From positions 62,001 to 126,000 of the forward strand of contig NZ_JACHHG010000002.1 of NCBI RefSeq assembly GCF_014202645.1: a stretch of DNA of 64,000 bases, in the 5' to 3' direction. The notes under the pieces were generated by a model. The model saw only the letters and a list, made by a program, of their open reading frames with translations. It searched no databases and was not told the DNA's origin. The stretch is from Deinobacterium chartae. GTDB taxonomy: Bacteria > Deinococcota > Deinococci > Deinococcales > Deinococcaceae. Shown here in pieces: positions 7,948 through 17,397 of this stretch (the first letter of the stretch is position 1; every line of letters starts with the position of its first letter). Position numbers and translations under genes: made by a program.

Positions 7948-9114
7948 ATGAGCACACTCGCCGCGCAAAAAACCCGTCAGGCGCTCGCCACGCTCGCCCC
8001 GGGCGAGCTGTGGATCTTTCTCACCTCGGAAGGATCCGACCCCGCCGTTCCGCTCGTCTTCGATACGGCCCTGAGCGGGCGCGCCGCGCTGATGCTGCAC
8101 CCCGAACGCGGCGCCATCGCGCTGTGCGCCAACTACGACCGCGGCCACCTCGAGCTGCACGGCGACTACGCCGAGATCCGCGCCTACACCACCAGCTTCT
8201 CCGAAGCGTTCACCGCCTGGCTGCGCGAACTCGCGCCCCGGGTGGTCTACCTCAACTACTCCCCCACCGACATCCTCAGCGACGGTCTCACCCACGGCCA
8301 GTACCTGCTCCTCGAGGCCCTGTTGCGCGAAAGTGCGCCGCAGGCCGAGATCCGCTCGAGCGCGCATCACCTCGCCCGCGTGCGCGGCGTCAAGACCCTC
8401 GAGGAGGTCGCGCGGCTGCGCCGGGCGATCGAGGCCACCCAGCAGGTCTACGAACGCCTGCGCAGCACCCTGGCCGCAGGCCAGACCGAGCGCGAGATCC
8501 AGACGCGCATGAAGCGCATCGCCGCTGACTTGGGTGTGACCCCCTACCTGGGCGGGCACGACGGTCCGCTGGTGTGCATCAACCGCGTGGGCCTCGCGCA
8601 CCGCGGTCCTACCGACACGCCCCTCGAGCCGGGTGATCTGCTGATCCTCGACACCGGCATGGCCACAAACGGCTACTACTCGGACATCGCCCGCACGCTG
8701 TACGTGCGCGGCCCCGGCGAGAGCGACGCCCCGGCCGAACTCCGGGCGGTCTTTGCCGGGATCTACGCCGCCATCAGCGCCGCCGCCGAAGCGCTGCGCC
8801 CCGGCACGAAGGGTTTCGAGGTGGACGCGGTCGCCCGCCGCACGCTGCGCGAACACGGTCTGCCCGAGCTGAGCCACGCCACCGGACACCAGATCGGCCG
8901 CAGCGTCCACGACGGCGGCACGCTGCTCGGACCCGCCTGGGAACGTTACGGCGAAGCCCCGCACCTCGAGGTCCTCGCCGGGCAGGTCTTTACCCTCGAG
9001 CCCACCGTGGTGCAGTCACCGCTTCCCAGCATGATCGTCGAAGAAAACGTGCTGGTTACGGAAAGCGGAATGGAGTGGCTCTCGGTGCGGCAGGAGGAGC
9101 TGTGGACCGTCTAG
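7948..9114 (+). CDS. M24-family metallopeptidase, copy 2
   Basis: A 388-residue paralogue of the divergent M24 peptidase. Creatinase-like N-domain, then the M24 catalytic domain with both Asp ligands (LLILDTGMATNGYYSDIART), the catalytic His in ATGHQIGRSVHDGG, Glu in FTLEPTVV and Glu in IVEENVLV. AAGGAGG precedes the ATG. It opens the plus-arm operon of five genes joined by overlaps. Two closely similar M24 enzymes on opposite sides of one control region suggest related but distinct peptide substrates. Confidence 0.92.
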   Translation: MSTLAAQKTRQALATLAPGELWIFLTSEGSDPAVPLVFDTALSGRAALMLHPERGAIALCANYDRGHLELHGDYAEIRAYTTSFSEAFTAWLRELAPRVVYLNYSPTDILSDGLTHGQYLLLEALLRESAPQAEIRSSAHHLARVRGVKTLEEVARLRRAIEATQQVYERLRSTLAAGQTEREIQTRMKRIAADLGVTPYLGGHDGPLVCINRVGLAHRGPTDTPLEPGDLLILDTGMATNGYYSDIARTLYVRGPGESDAPAELRAVFAGIYAAISAAAEALRPGTKGFEVDAVARRTLREHGLPELSHATGHQIGRSVHDGGTLLGPAWERYGEAPHLEVLAGQVFTLEPTVVQSPLPSMIVEENVLVTESGMEWLSVRQEELWTV

Positions 9115-10151
9115 GGCACCTGCGCGCCGCCCTAGCAGCCCAGGGCCTCGGCGGCGCACTGCTGACCCTGCCCGCCCACCTGCAGGCCTACGCGGCCGCG
9201 CGGGTCTCGGCGGGGGCGCTCTACGTCGCCCCCGTCGGCGCGACGCTGCTGCTCGACCCGCGCTACGCCTCGGCCTGGACGCCGCGTCCGGACACCGCAC
9301 TGCGCCCTTACGCCCACGCCGATGACTTCCTGCGCGCCCTGCTCGAGGTGATCCCCGGCGGCAGCCGCGTCGCCGTGCACGCAGACACGCTGAACTACGC
9401 GCTGGGCAAGCGCCTCGAGGCGGTCGGGCTGGAACTCGTTCCTGCCGACACCCTGATCAGCGGGGCCGCTGCCGCGAAAACCGAGGACGAGATCGCCACC
9501 TTGCGCGAAGCCGCGCGCATCACGGACCGGATCCTCCAGGACGTCCTCTCGGACCTGAGGCCCGGGGTGAGCGAGCGCACGCTGCGCGCCGAGATCGACC
9601 GCCGCCTCACGGCCGAAGCGGACGGCCCGGCCTTTGGCACCATCGTGGCCTTCGGGGAACGCACCGCCCTGCCGCACGCGCAGCCCGGCGAGCGCACACT
9701 GCGGCGCGGCGACTTGGTCACCGTGGACGCCGGAGCGACCCTGGGAGGCCTGCACGCGGACCTCACCTACACGGTGGCGTTCGGGCCCCATCCGGTCGCG
9801 CGCGAGTGGCTGGCCCTGACCGCCGAGGCCCTGCGGGCCGCCGAAAAGGTCCTGCGCGCCGGGGTCAGCGCCGCCGAGCTCGACGAGGCCGCCCGCGCTC
9901 CCTACCGCGCGGCAGGCTTAGACGCCTTTACCCTGCGTGGCATCGGTCACGCGGTCGGCTACGAACTGCACGAGGCCCCGATCCTGCGCGAAGGCAGCGC
10001 GGTCACCGTTCCCGCCGACACGGTCGTGACCCTCGAGCCCGGCGTGTACGTGCCCGGCACGGGCGGCGTGCGCCTCGAGCGCATGCTGCGCGTCACGCCC
10101 CAGGGCTCCGAACTGCTCGGTGGACCGCGCCTCGAGGAGGCCCTGGCATGA
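9102..10151 (+). CDS. M24-family metallopeptidase, copy 3 (PepQ/PepP-like)
   Basis: A 349-residue M24 enzyme, more distant from copies 1 and 2, with a shortened N-terminal domain. Ligands are Asp-209, Asp-220, His-283, Glu-312 and Glu-326. The GTG at 9102 is chosen because AGGAGG lies 4-5 bases upstream; it overlaps the previous gene by 13 bases. An ATG at 9075 would give a longer overlap and has no ribosome site. Likely a prolidase or Xaa-Pro aminopeptidase finishing peptide breakdown. Confidence 0.9.
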   Translation: MDRLGHLRAALAAQGLGGALLTLPAHLQAYAAARVSAGALYVAPVGATLLLDPRYASAWTPRPDTALRPYAHADDFLRALLEVIPGGSRVAVHADTLNYALGKRLEAVGLELVPADTLISGAAAAKTEDEIATLREAARITDRILQDVLSDLRPGVSERTLRAEIDRRLTAEADGPAFGTIVAFGERTALPHAQPGERTLRRGDLVTVDAGATLGGLHADLTYTVAFGPHPVAREWLALTAEALRAAEKVLRAGVSAAELDEAARAPYRAAGLDAFTLRGIGHAVGYELHEAPILREGSAVTVPADTVVTLEPGVYVPGTGGVRLERMLRVTPQGSELLGGPRLEEALA

Positions 10152-11287
10152 ACCTCGCCGAGTTCCGCGCGCAGTTCCCCGGCCTGGAGCGCTGCGTTCA
10201 CCTCGCCAACTGCTCGAGGGGAGCTTTGAGCCTCCCGGTGCAGGCCGCCGTCACGCGCTACCTCGAGGACTGGCAGGACCAGGGAGCACCCTGGGGCCTG
10301 TGGATGCAGACCTGGGAGCGCGCCCGCACCCGCATCGCGCAATTGATCGGGGCGCAGCCGCACGAGATCGCGCTGACCGACTCGGCCAGCAGCGCGCTGG
10401 GAGCCGCGGCCCGCTCGCTGCCGCCCTCGGCCGGAGCGGTGGTCATCGAAGAGCGCAGCTTCCCCAGCGCCTACTACCTCGCCGACGCCCTCACGCGCGA
10501 TGGGTACACGGTGCGCCTCACCCGCGACGCCGCAGGAGATACTCCCTTAGAGCGCGCCGCGAACGCGCTCGAGGGAGCCGCCACCTTCCTCATCGCCCAC
10601 CTCTCCTTTCAGACCGGCGAGCTGATCGACCCGGCCCCGCTGGTCGCCCTGGCGCGCGCAGCGGGAGCGCGGGTGGCGCTCGACGGCTACCAGGCCCTGG
10701 GCGTGGTCCCCACCGACGTCGCGGCCCTGGACGTGGACCTGTACCTCAGCGGCTCGCACAAGTACCTGCTGGGCCTCGAGGGCTTCGCCTTCTTGTACGT
10801 GCGCGAGGGCCTCGAGGTCAGTCCGGCCGCGCCCGGCTGGATGGCCGCCGACGACCCGCTGGCCATGAACACGCACGCGCGCGCCCTGCACCGCGGAGCC
10901 CTGCGCTTTCAGACCGGCACGCCCAACGTCGCCGGAGCGTACGCCCTGGACGCCTCGCTGGACCTGCTGTCCCGCTTAGACCCCGCCGAACTGCTCGCAC
11001 ACGTGCGCGCCTGCGTGCGCGGCGTGATGGATACCTGCCACGCGCTCGGCCTCGAGGTCATCACACCGCTCGAGGCCGAGCGCCACGCCGCCCTGGTCTC
11101 GATCCTCTCCCCCGACGCCTCGGCGGCCGCCGCGTCCCTGCAGCGCAGCGGCATCGTCTGCAGCCCGCGCGGCCCGGCGCTGCGCGTCTCGTTTCACGCC
11201 TACAACCACGCGGGCGACCTCCAGCGCGTCTGCGACTGGATCGCACAGCACCCTCACCACTTCCGTTCCACCGAGGTTCACGCATGA
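10148..11287 (+). CDS. Class V aminotransferase (PLP-dependent, NifS/kynureninase fold)
   Basis: A 379-residue PLP enzyme. The Schiff-base lysine is in SGSHKYLLG (Lys-205), with the cofactor-ring Asp in VALDGYQALG (Asp-179). There is no conserved desulfurase Cys loop, so cysteine desulfurase activity is unlikely; an aminotransferase or lyase acting on an amino acid released by the M24 enzymes is the better guess. ATGA overlap with the preceding peptidase and ATGA with the next gene. Confidence 0.85.
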   Translation: MNLAEFRAQFPGLERCVHLANCSRGALSLPVQAAVTRYLEDWQDQGAPWGLWMQTWERARTRIAQLIGAQPHEIALTDSASSALGAAARSLPPSAGAVVIEERSFPSAYYLADALTRDGYTVRLTRDAAGDTPLERAANALEGAATFLIAHLSFQTGELIDPAPLVALARAAGARVALDGYQALGVVPTDVAALDVDLYLSGSHKYLLGLEGFAFLYVREGLEVSPAAPGWMAADDPLAMNTHARALHRGALRFQTGTPNVAGAYALDASLDLLSRLDPAELLAHVRACVRGVMDTCHALGLEVITPLEAERHAALVSILSPDASAAAASLQRSGIVCSPRGPALRVSFHAYNHAGDLQRVCDWIAQHPHHFRSTEVHA

Positions 11288-12402
11288 ACACCCCCTACGA
11301 CGTCTTGATCATCGGCGCCGGCATCGTCGGCGCCTGCGCCGCCCTCGAACTTACCCGCAGGGGGCAGCGCGTCGCGGTCCTCGAGGCCGAAGGCCCCGCG
11401 CGCGGCATCACCCGCTGGTGCCCGGGCGGGGTACGCCAGCAGTGGTCTTCGGACCTGAACGTGCAACTGGTGCGCGACAGCCTGCCGTTTTTCCGCGAGA
11501 TCCACACGCTCGACCCGGCGCTGCGCTTCGAGGACTGCGGTTACCTGTTCGTGACCCACACCGAGCAGGGCGTGGAGCACATGCGCCAGCTGGTCGAGCA
11601 CCAGCGCTGCAACGGCGTCAACGCCCGGCTGCTCACGCCCGACGAGGTGCGCGCGCTGTGCCCGCACCTGAGTGACCCCTCGGTCACGGCGGCCAGCTAC
11701 GGCCCCGACGATGGCTTCGTGAACGACCCGATCGGCCTGACCCGCGCGATCCTCGAGGCCGCACTTCGGGGCGGAGCGACCCTGATCGCCGAGCGGGCCA
11801 CCGCGCTGACGCTCGAGGGCGGCCGGGTGGTGGGCGCTCGCACCGAGCAGCGCGAATGGCGCGCCACAGTCACGGTGCTGGCCGCCGGACACGGAGCGCG
11901 GGAACTCGCGGCCAGCGCCGGGCTCGACCTGCCGCTGCACGCCGAGGAGCGCCGCTTGCACTTCCTCACGGGCCTGCCCGCCGCGGACTTCTGCACCACC
12001 TTCGTGGCCTCGCTCGAGAAGCGCTGGGCGGGCAAGCAGATCGGCGAGAGCTTCTACATGAGCTACCTGGGCGAGCTGCCCGAGGACGACGCGACCTTCC
12101 GCGAGCTGACCTTCCAGCAGGGAGAGCAGCTGCTGCCCGGCGTGCGCCAGCTCCAGACCACGCGGGTGGTACACGGCTTTTACAGCTCCACGCCGGACTT
12201 CCAGGCCATCGTGGACGCCCCTTCGGAGCTGCCGGGGCTGGTGCTCAGCGTGGGATTCAACGGCAACGGCTTCATGATGGCGCCGGCCAACGCCCGGCTG
12301 GTGGCCGCGCTGGCCCTGGGCGAGACCCCGCCCTACGACCACGGCGATTACCGCCTCGCGCGCTTCACCGGCGAGGTGCGCCGCGAAACGGCGGTGATCT
12401 GA
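11284..12402 (+). CDS. FAD-dependent amine/amino-acid oxidase (DAO family, sarcosine-oxidase-like)
   Basis: A 372-residue flavoprotein. The N-terminal Rossmann motif IIGAGIVGACAALEL (Gly-11, Gly-13, Gly-16) binds FAD, followed by the RWCPGGVRQQW segment usual in sarcosine/glycine-oxidase-like enzymes. The C-terminal GFNGNGFMMAP stretch contacts the flavin. It would oxidise a secondary or N-substituted amino acid, such as sarcosine, glycine or proline. In an operon with proline-type M24 peptidases, an imino acid substrate is attractive but unproven. It overlaps both neighbours by 1-4 bases. Confidence 0.87.
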   Translation: MNTPYDVLIIGAGIVGACAALELTRRGQRVAVLEAEGPARGITRWCPGGVRQQWSSDLNVQLVRDSLPFFREIHTLDPALRFEDCGYLFVTHTEQGVEHMRQLVEHQRCNGVNARLLTPDEVRALCPHLSDPSVTAASYGPDDGFVNDPIGLTRAILEAALRGGATLIAERATALTLEGGRVVGARTEQREWRATVTVLAAGHGARELAASAGLDLPLHAEERRLHFLTGLPAADFCTTFVASLEKRWAGKQIGESFYMSYLGELPEDDATFRELTFQQGEQLLPGVRQLQTTRVVHGFYSSTPDFQAIVDAPSELPGLVLSVGFNGNGFMMAPANARLVAALALGETPPYDHGDYRLARFTGEVRRETAVI

Positions 12403-12866
12403 TGCTGCTGACCTTCCGCTTCGGCGACGAGGTTCTGCGGGCGGACCTGGACCCCGCAAACGCCCCGCGCACCTGCGAGGCCCTGACCGGGGCGCTGGTG
12501 GAACCGGTCCGCATTCGGGTGAAGCACGCCATGTTCACCGGGCCCGAGATGTCCATGCAGCTGCCGCACGACCGTTACGCCCACCTCCTCGAGGTTCCGC
12601 AGGAGGCCGCCACCATCTTGCCGCAGCCCGGGCAGGTGCTGTTCACCCCGCTCCCCGCCTACGTGTGGCCGGGGGCGCGCACCCCCATCTTGGATCTGGG
12701 CCTGTACTACGGCCCGCACGCCCGGACCTTTTTCCCGGTCGGCTGGCTGCCCGGCAACGCTTTTGCCCGGGTCCGCCCGGAAGACTTTGAGGCGATGCGC
12801 CGCATCGGAGCCGGCCTGCTCGACACCGGGGCCCGAGACGTGGAACTTACGGTTCAGGGCCGCTGA
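12402..12866 (+). CDS. DUF3830 family protein (cyclophilin-like fold)
   Basis: A 154-residue protein starting in a TGATG overlap with the oxidase gene. Family features are PGQVLFTPLPAYVW and LDLGLYYGPHARTFFPVGWLPGNAF. The function is unknown; the fold is cyclophilin-like. As the last gene of the plus arm it is probably accessory to peptide or amino-acid breakdown. No signal peptide or membrane segment is seen. Confidence 0.8.
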   Translation: MLLTFRFGDEVLRADLDPANAPRTCEALTGALVEPVRIRVKHAMFTGPEMSMQLPHDRYAHLLEVPQEAATILPQPGQVLFTPLPAYVWPGARTPILDLGLYYGPHARTFFPVGWLPGNAFARVRPEDFEAMRRIGAGLLDTGARDVELTVQGR

Positions 12867-12873
12867 ACCCCGT

Positions 12874-12935
12874 TGCCTCAGCGCGAGGCGGCTTCTAGGC
12901 CCAACCCGCCTTGAACGCACTGGCGCGGTGAGGCA
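12874..12935 (+). terminator. Possible stem-loop after the peptide operon
   Basis: 12-base arms 12874-12885 and 12924-12935 (TGCCTCAGCGCG against CGCGGTGAGGCA, one mismatch) enclosing a smaller AGGCGG/CCGCCT stem. No T-run follows, so termination is uncertain. Confidence 0.35.
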
Positions 12936-13004
12936 TCGCCTGCACGCCCAAGCGTGGCCTGTCATCACCAGACTGCCGGAGGCGCGTGTTACACTCCGGA
13001 CACC

Positions 13005-14264
13005 TTGAAGCGTCTGCTGACCCTGACCGCCTGCCTCGTGGTCCTCGGGCTCCCGGCCCGCGCGGCCTCTCCCGCCCTCGAGGTATTCGACGCGATGAGC
13101 CGCACCCTCGGTGCCCACTACGCGGGCACCTCGCCGGTCAACCGGGATGAGCTGATCCAACGCTACCGTGGACGCCTCGAGGAGCTGTGCTCCTCGAGGA
13201 AAGACGCCTGCAGCGCCGAAGTGGCCTATCCCCTGATCGATCTGGCCCTCATCGAGCTCGGGGACCCGCACACCTTCTTGTTGCGCCCGTCCGAGGTGGC
13301 GCACGACGACGAGCTGTACCGCGGCGAGTTCACCTGGTCGCTGGGCTGGCAGCTCGCCCGGGTTCCCGAGCTGGCCGGCTGGGTGGTGACCGATCTGGCC
13401 GAAGGCGGTGCCGCCGCCCGCGCAGGCATCCGCCGTGGGGATCTGGTGCTCGAGCGCGACCTGAGTCCCGAGGCCCGCGACGCCCTGGAAAACGGGGCCC
13501 TGCCGAACCAGCAGCCCATCCCGCTGACCGTTCAGGTCGCGCGTGGCGGGACCGCGCGCGAGTTGACCCTGCGCCCACGCCGCGCGCGCGGCCCCCTGAT
13601 GCCCAGCCTGCGTTTCGTCGGCAGCGCGGCGGTGCTGCGGATTCCCACCTTCTCGGGCAGCCTGGACATCGCCCAGAACGTGCACGACCTGGTGCGTCGC
13701 GCCCAACTGGCCGGCAAGACCGCGCTGATCATCGACCTGCGCGATAACCCGGGCGGCTTAGACGTGCAGTGCAGCAGCGCCACCACCGCTTTGATCGGCC
13801 GTTTCAGCCGCACCGAACGCGCACGCCGCCTGACCCTCGAAGCACACCTCGAGGCGGGGCAGTACCTCAAGGCCCGCCACCCGCGCACGCCCGGCGGTGC
13901 GCGGGTCGGCCACCTCACTTACGCAATCGGGCGTCCGGCGCTGTGGACCGGACCCCTGGCCGTGCTGGTCAACGCCCAGTCCGCCTCGTGCAGCGAGTTT
14001 CTGGCGACCGAGGTGCAGCGCGCCCAGCGCGGACCGGTGGTCGGCGAACGCACCGCGGGTCTGGCAAATTCGCTGGCCGGCGTGTACGACCTGCCCGGGG
14101 GCGCGGCCCTGCAGGTCACCGAACGGCTGCTGTCACGCAGCGACGGAACCACCTACCCGCAGACCGTCTGGCCGGACCTCGAGATCGCAGATGACCTGGC
14201 CGAACTGGCCCGCAGCGGGCGCGATGTGGCGCTCGAACGTGCCCTCGAGGCAGTCCGCAAGTAA
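13005..14264 (+). CDS. Exported S41-family serine protease with PDZ domain
   Basis: About 419 residues from a TTG start that places a clean signal peptide (LKRLLTLTACLVVLGLPARAAS) at the N-terminus. A PDZ-like segment (EGGAAARAGIRRGDLVLERD) precedes the S41 core (RDNPGG, then NAQSASCSEF with the nucleophile at about Ser-328). The usual C-terminal-processing-protease lysine (TFGKG) is replaced by GERTAGLANS, the pattern of the IRBP/tricorn-like branch. Function in the envelope is inferred. A possible -10 TACACT (12990-12995) lies 9 bases before the start; no strong ribosome site is seen. Confidence 0.82.
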   Translation: MKRLLTLTACLVVLGLPARAASPALEVFDAMSRTLGAHYAGTSPVNRDELIQRYRGRLEELCSSRKDACSAEVAYPLIDLALIELGDPHTFLLRPSEVAHDDELYRGEFTWSLGWQLARVPELAGWVVTDLAEGGAAARAGIRRGDLVLERDLSPEARDALENGALPNQQPIPLTVQVARGGTARELTLRPRRARGPLMPSLRFVGSAAVLRIPTFSGSLDIAQNVHDLVRRAQLAGKTALIIDLRDNPGGLDVQCSSATTALIGRFSRTERARRLTLEAHLEAGQYLKARHPRTPGGARVGHLTYAIGRPALWTGPLAVLVNAQSASCSEFLATEVQRAQRGPVVGERTAGLANSLAGVYDLPGGAALQVTERLLSRSDGTTYPQTVWPDLEIADDLAELARSGRDVALERALEAVRK

Positions 14265-14334
14265 ACCTACACGGCCCGCCCAGCGCAGGTCCCGCCCGTG
14301 CGGCCCGTGTAGCCCGCCGGTCTCGCTCCGCTGC

Positions 14335-14363
14335 AAAAGAAGGATGCATCCTACTCTTTTTTA
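14335..14363 (+). terminator. Possible hairpin with T-run after the S41 gene
   Basis: AAAAGAAGGATG against CATCCTACTCTTTTTT forms an imperfect stem around the palindrome AGGATGCATCCT and ends in a T-run. A larger inverted repeat, CTACACGG (14267-14274) with CCGTGTAG (14305-14312), lies just before it. The rest of 14265-14504 shows no gene. Confidence 0.4.
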
Positions 14364-14504
14364 CGGGACACGAGTATATTTCCCTTTTGCGTTCCGCGTG
14401 ATGTCGGGCGCGGGCGGGCCGCAGCGGGTCGGCGGCCGACCAGGAAGAAGTTCTGGCAGTAACGTTTTTAAGACGGATGCCACGCGACGATCAAAGGGTG
14501 TGCA

Positions 14505-17291
14505 GTGACCTATTCCAAGACCGAATCGATGGAAGCGTGGCTGGACAGCCTCGAGCGTAAAACGCGCAAAAGCCCCTACCAATTGCGCTACGTGCTGCGG
14601 GTCAGCTCGCAGCGGGGGCGGGGCGGCCTGGCCAGCGTGCAGGTCTACCGCCTTCCGATGAGTCCGGACGGGCCGCAGACGGCCCTGGCCGAACCGTTCG
14701 TCTTGCCGCCCCGCCTCGAGCGCGCCCCGGCCTTCGTGCGTCAGGACCTCGAGCTGCTGACCCTGCTGCAGCAGACGCGCCAGGGGCTGTCCGACGCGGG
14801 CGACGAGAGCCTGTTCGTGCTGGGAGATCACCCGGTCACGCTGCAACTGCTCAGCAGCCTGCTCGATTCCGGCAGACTGTGCTGGCAGACGCCGGACAAC
14901 CTGCTGCGGCGCGGCGCGAACCGCCTGCCGCTGGGCGTTCCCGGCATCGTGATGCTGCCGCTCCCGTGGCTGTGGTACGTAGACCCCGCTGCCCGCACGC
15001 TGGGGCGCATCACCGACGACGCCCCGTTCGAAGGCTACAAAACCCCGCCCTCGCACGAGCCGCAGCCCTATACCCCCAGCCTGCATCTCTCGGGCCGCAA
15101 ACTGATGCCGCTGCAGGGCCCACAGGAACGCCGAAACGCCGTTGCGCTGCCGGTCGCCGAACTGCGCCACACCTACGGTGGCCTCGAGCTTCCCACCCGG
15201 CCGCGCTTCAACCGCGACGAGGCCGCCGAGCGCAATGCCCTGCGCGCCCTGCAGCGCGCCGGTTTCAGCACGCTGGCCGAGACTTTTGAGGGCGAATACC
15301 GCTTCACGCCCGAACAGGGCGGCTTGCTGACCCTGGGCGACGAGGAGTCGTGGCTGGAGTTTCTGCGCACGGGGCGGGCCGACCTCGAGGCGCAGGGCTT
15401 TACGGTCGTCACCCATCCGGACTTCCCGCTGGACCTCGCCGAGGTCGGCGAGTGGTACGGTCACGCCGACACGGACGGCAGCGGCTGGTTCAGCCTGGAC
15501 CTGGGCATCACCGTGGACGGACAGCGCATCAGCCTGGTGGGGCTGCTCAGCGACCTGATCGCCCGCCAGCCCGAGCTGTTCACCCGCCAAGAACTTACGG
15601 CCCTCGAGGACGACGAGCCGCTGTACGCGGTGCTGGGCGACGGCCGCCGCGTCCGGCTGCCCGCCGGACGGGTCCGGGCCATCTTGAATATCCTGATCGA
15701 ACTGCAACTGCCCGAGCAGCCCAAAGGGCCGCTGCGCCTGCCGCTGCTCGACGCCGCGCGGCTCGCACGCCTCGAGGGTCAGCTGCCTGCCCACTGGGAA
15801 GGCACCGATCAGCTGTTCGAGCTGGGACGGCGGCTGCGCGACTTCGGCGGTGTTGCTGCGGTCGCCCCGCCGCCGGGCCTGAACGCCGAACTGCGCCCGT
15901 ACCAGCTCGAGGGGCTGGCGTGGCTGCAGTTCCTGCGCGAGTACGGCCTCAGCGGCATTCTGGCCGACGACATGGGTCTGGGAAAAACCGTGCAGACCCT
16001 GGCGCACCTGCTGACCGAGCGCGCCTCGGGCCGCGCCGACCTTCCCAGCCTGGTCATCGCGCCGACCAGCGTGATCAGCAACTGGGCCGCCGAGGCCGCC
16101 CGTTTCGCGCCCGGGCTGCGCGTTCTCACCCTGCACGGCAAGGGGCGCGCGCGCGACTTCGAGCGCATTCCCGAACACGACCTGATCATCAGCACCTACC
16201 CGCTGCTGCCGCGCGACCTCGAGGCCCTGGCCGCCCACCGCTACCACCTGCTGATCCTCGACGAGGCCCAGAACATCAAGAACAGCCGCTCGAGCGCGGC
16301 CCGGGCGGTCACGCATCTCAGCGCGCGCCACCGCCTGTGCCTGACCGGCACCCCCCTCGAGAACCACCTGGGCGAGCTGTGGTCGCAGTTCAACTTTCTG
16401 CTGCCCGGCCTGTTGCCCGACGAGCGCCGCTTCCGCGAGCTGTACCGCACGCCCATCGAGCGGCGCGGCGACGTGCTGCGCCGCGAGGCCCTGGCTGCCC
16501 GCGTGCGCCCTTTCATCCTGCGGCGCGAGAAGCACCACGTGGCCCGCGAGCTGCCGCCCAAGACCGAGATCCCGGTGCACATCCCGCTCGAGGGAGACCA
16601 GCGCGACCTGTACGAGGCCGTACGCGTCTCGCTCGAGGGGCAGGTGCTCACCGAGCTGCAGTCGCGCGGGCTGGCGCGCAGCCGGATCAGCATCCTCAGC
16701 GCCCTGCTCAAGCTGCGTCAGGCCGCCACCGACCCCCGGCTGGTCCCGCTCGAGGCGGCGCGGCAGGTGCGCAGCAACGCCAAGCTGGGCTGGCTGCAAG
16801 AGCACCTGCCACGCATGCTCGAGGAGGGGCGCAGGGTGCTGATCTTCAGCTCGTTCGCCACCCTGCTCGGCCACCTCGAGGGCACGCTGGACGCCCTGCG
16901 GGTGCCCTACTCCAAACTCACCGGCCAGACCCTGCGGCGCGACGAGCAGATCGCGCGCTTTCAGTCCGGGCAGACCCAGGTGTTTTTGATCTCGCTCAAG
17001 GCGGGCGGGGTGGGCCTCAACCTCACCGCGGCCGACACGGTCATTCACTACGACCCCTGGTGGAACCCGGCCGCCGAGGACCAGGCGACCGACCGCGCCT
17101 ACCGCATCGGCCAGGACCGCCCGGTGTTCGTATACAAGCTGATCGCCGCCGGCAGCGTCGAGGAGCGCATCTTGGACCTGCAGGCGCGCAAGGCGGCCCT
17201 CAGCCGCGGCATCCTCGAGGGCGGCCTGGGCGAGGCGTCCGAGCTGACCGCGCAAGACCTCGAGCAGCTGTTCGCGCCGCTCGAGGAGTAA
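14505..17291 (+). CDS. SNF2/Swi2-family ATP-dependent DNA translocase
   Basis: A 928-residue superfamily 2 motor. The N-terminal half (to about 455) is a bacterial SNF2-associated region. The C-terminal half carries the motor: [10 protein letters not shown] (Walker A), LDEAQNIKN (motif II, DEAQ rather than DEAH), [20 protein letters not shown] (motif III), then the helicase C-terminal lobe with [17 protein letters not shown] and [12 protein letters not shown] (motif VI). It remodels or translocates on DNA, with a likely role in transcription or repair. Start is GTG after AAAGGG. GC content and CTCGAG use match the chromosome, so it is probably not part of the AT-rich island that follows. Confidence 0.9.
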   Translation: MTYSKTESMEAWLDSLERKTRKSPYQLRYVLRVSSQRGRGGLASVQVYRLPMSPDGPQTALAEPFVLPPRLERAPAFVRQDLELLTLLQQTRQGLSDAGDESLFVLGDHPVTLQLLSSLLDSGRLCWQTPDNLLRRGANRLPLGVPGIVMLPLPWLWYVDPAARTLGRITDDAPFEGYKTPPSHEPQPYTPSLHLSGRKLMPLQGPQERRNAVALPVAELRHTYGGLELPTRPRFNRDEAAERNALRALQRAGFSTLAETFEGEYRFTPEQGGLLTLGDEESWLEFLRTGRADLEAQGFTVVTHPDFPLDLAEVGEWYGHADTDGSGWFSLDLGITVDGQRISLVGLLSDLIARQPELFTRQELTALEDDEPLYAVLGDGRRVRLPAGRVRAILNILIELQLPEQPKGPLRLPLLDAARLARLEGQLPAHWEGTDQLFELGRRLRDFGGVAAVAPPPGLNAELRPYQLEGLAWLQFLREYGLSGILADDMGLGKTVQTLAHLLTERASGRADLPSLVIAPTSVISNWAAEAARFAPGLRVLTLHGKGRARDFERIPEHDLIISTYPLLPRDLEALAAHRYHLLILDEAQNIKNSRSSAARAVTHLSARHRLCLTGTPLENHLGELWSQFNFLLPGLLPDERRFRELYRTPIERRGDVLRREALAARVRPFILRREKHHVARELPPKTEIPVHIPLEGDQRDLYEAVRVSLEGQVLTELQSRGLARSRISILSALLKLRQAATDPRLVPLEAARQVRSNAKLGWLQEHLPRMLEEGRRVLIFSSFATLLGHLEGTLDALRVPYSKLTGQTLRRDEQIARFQSGQTQVFLISLKAGGVGLNLTAADTVIHYDPWWNPAAEDQATDRAYRIGQDRPVFVYKLIAAGSVEERILDLQARKAALSRGILEGGLGEASELTAQDLEQLFAPLEE

Positions 17292-17360
17292 CCAGCTAAC
17301 AGGTAAATTTACCAATCAACTGGCATGCCAAAACCCCAGATACGGTCCCAGGGAAAGAGC

Positions 17361-17391
17361 TTGACCTCTCGTACCATCAAATGCATATACT
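17361..17391 (+). promoter_or_regulatory. Promoter of the AT-rich island, leaderless layout
   Basis: TTGACC (17361-17366), a 19-base spacer and TATACT (17386-17391). The GTG at 17398 begins 6 bases after the -10, so the transcript probably starts at or next to the start codon. Confidence 0.6.
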
Positions 17392-17397
17392 ATAAGT

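Noticed and set aside
7743-7955. A 70-codon minus-strand open frame in the divergent control region
   Set aside because: It covers both promoters and dyads, has no ribosome site, and its protein resembles nothing.
14361-17315. A 984-codon open frame on the minus strand
   Set aside because: Exactly antisense to the SNF2 gene, whose motor motifs are complete; the reverse protein shows no recognisable family.
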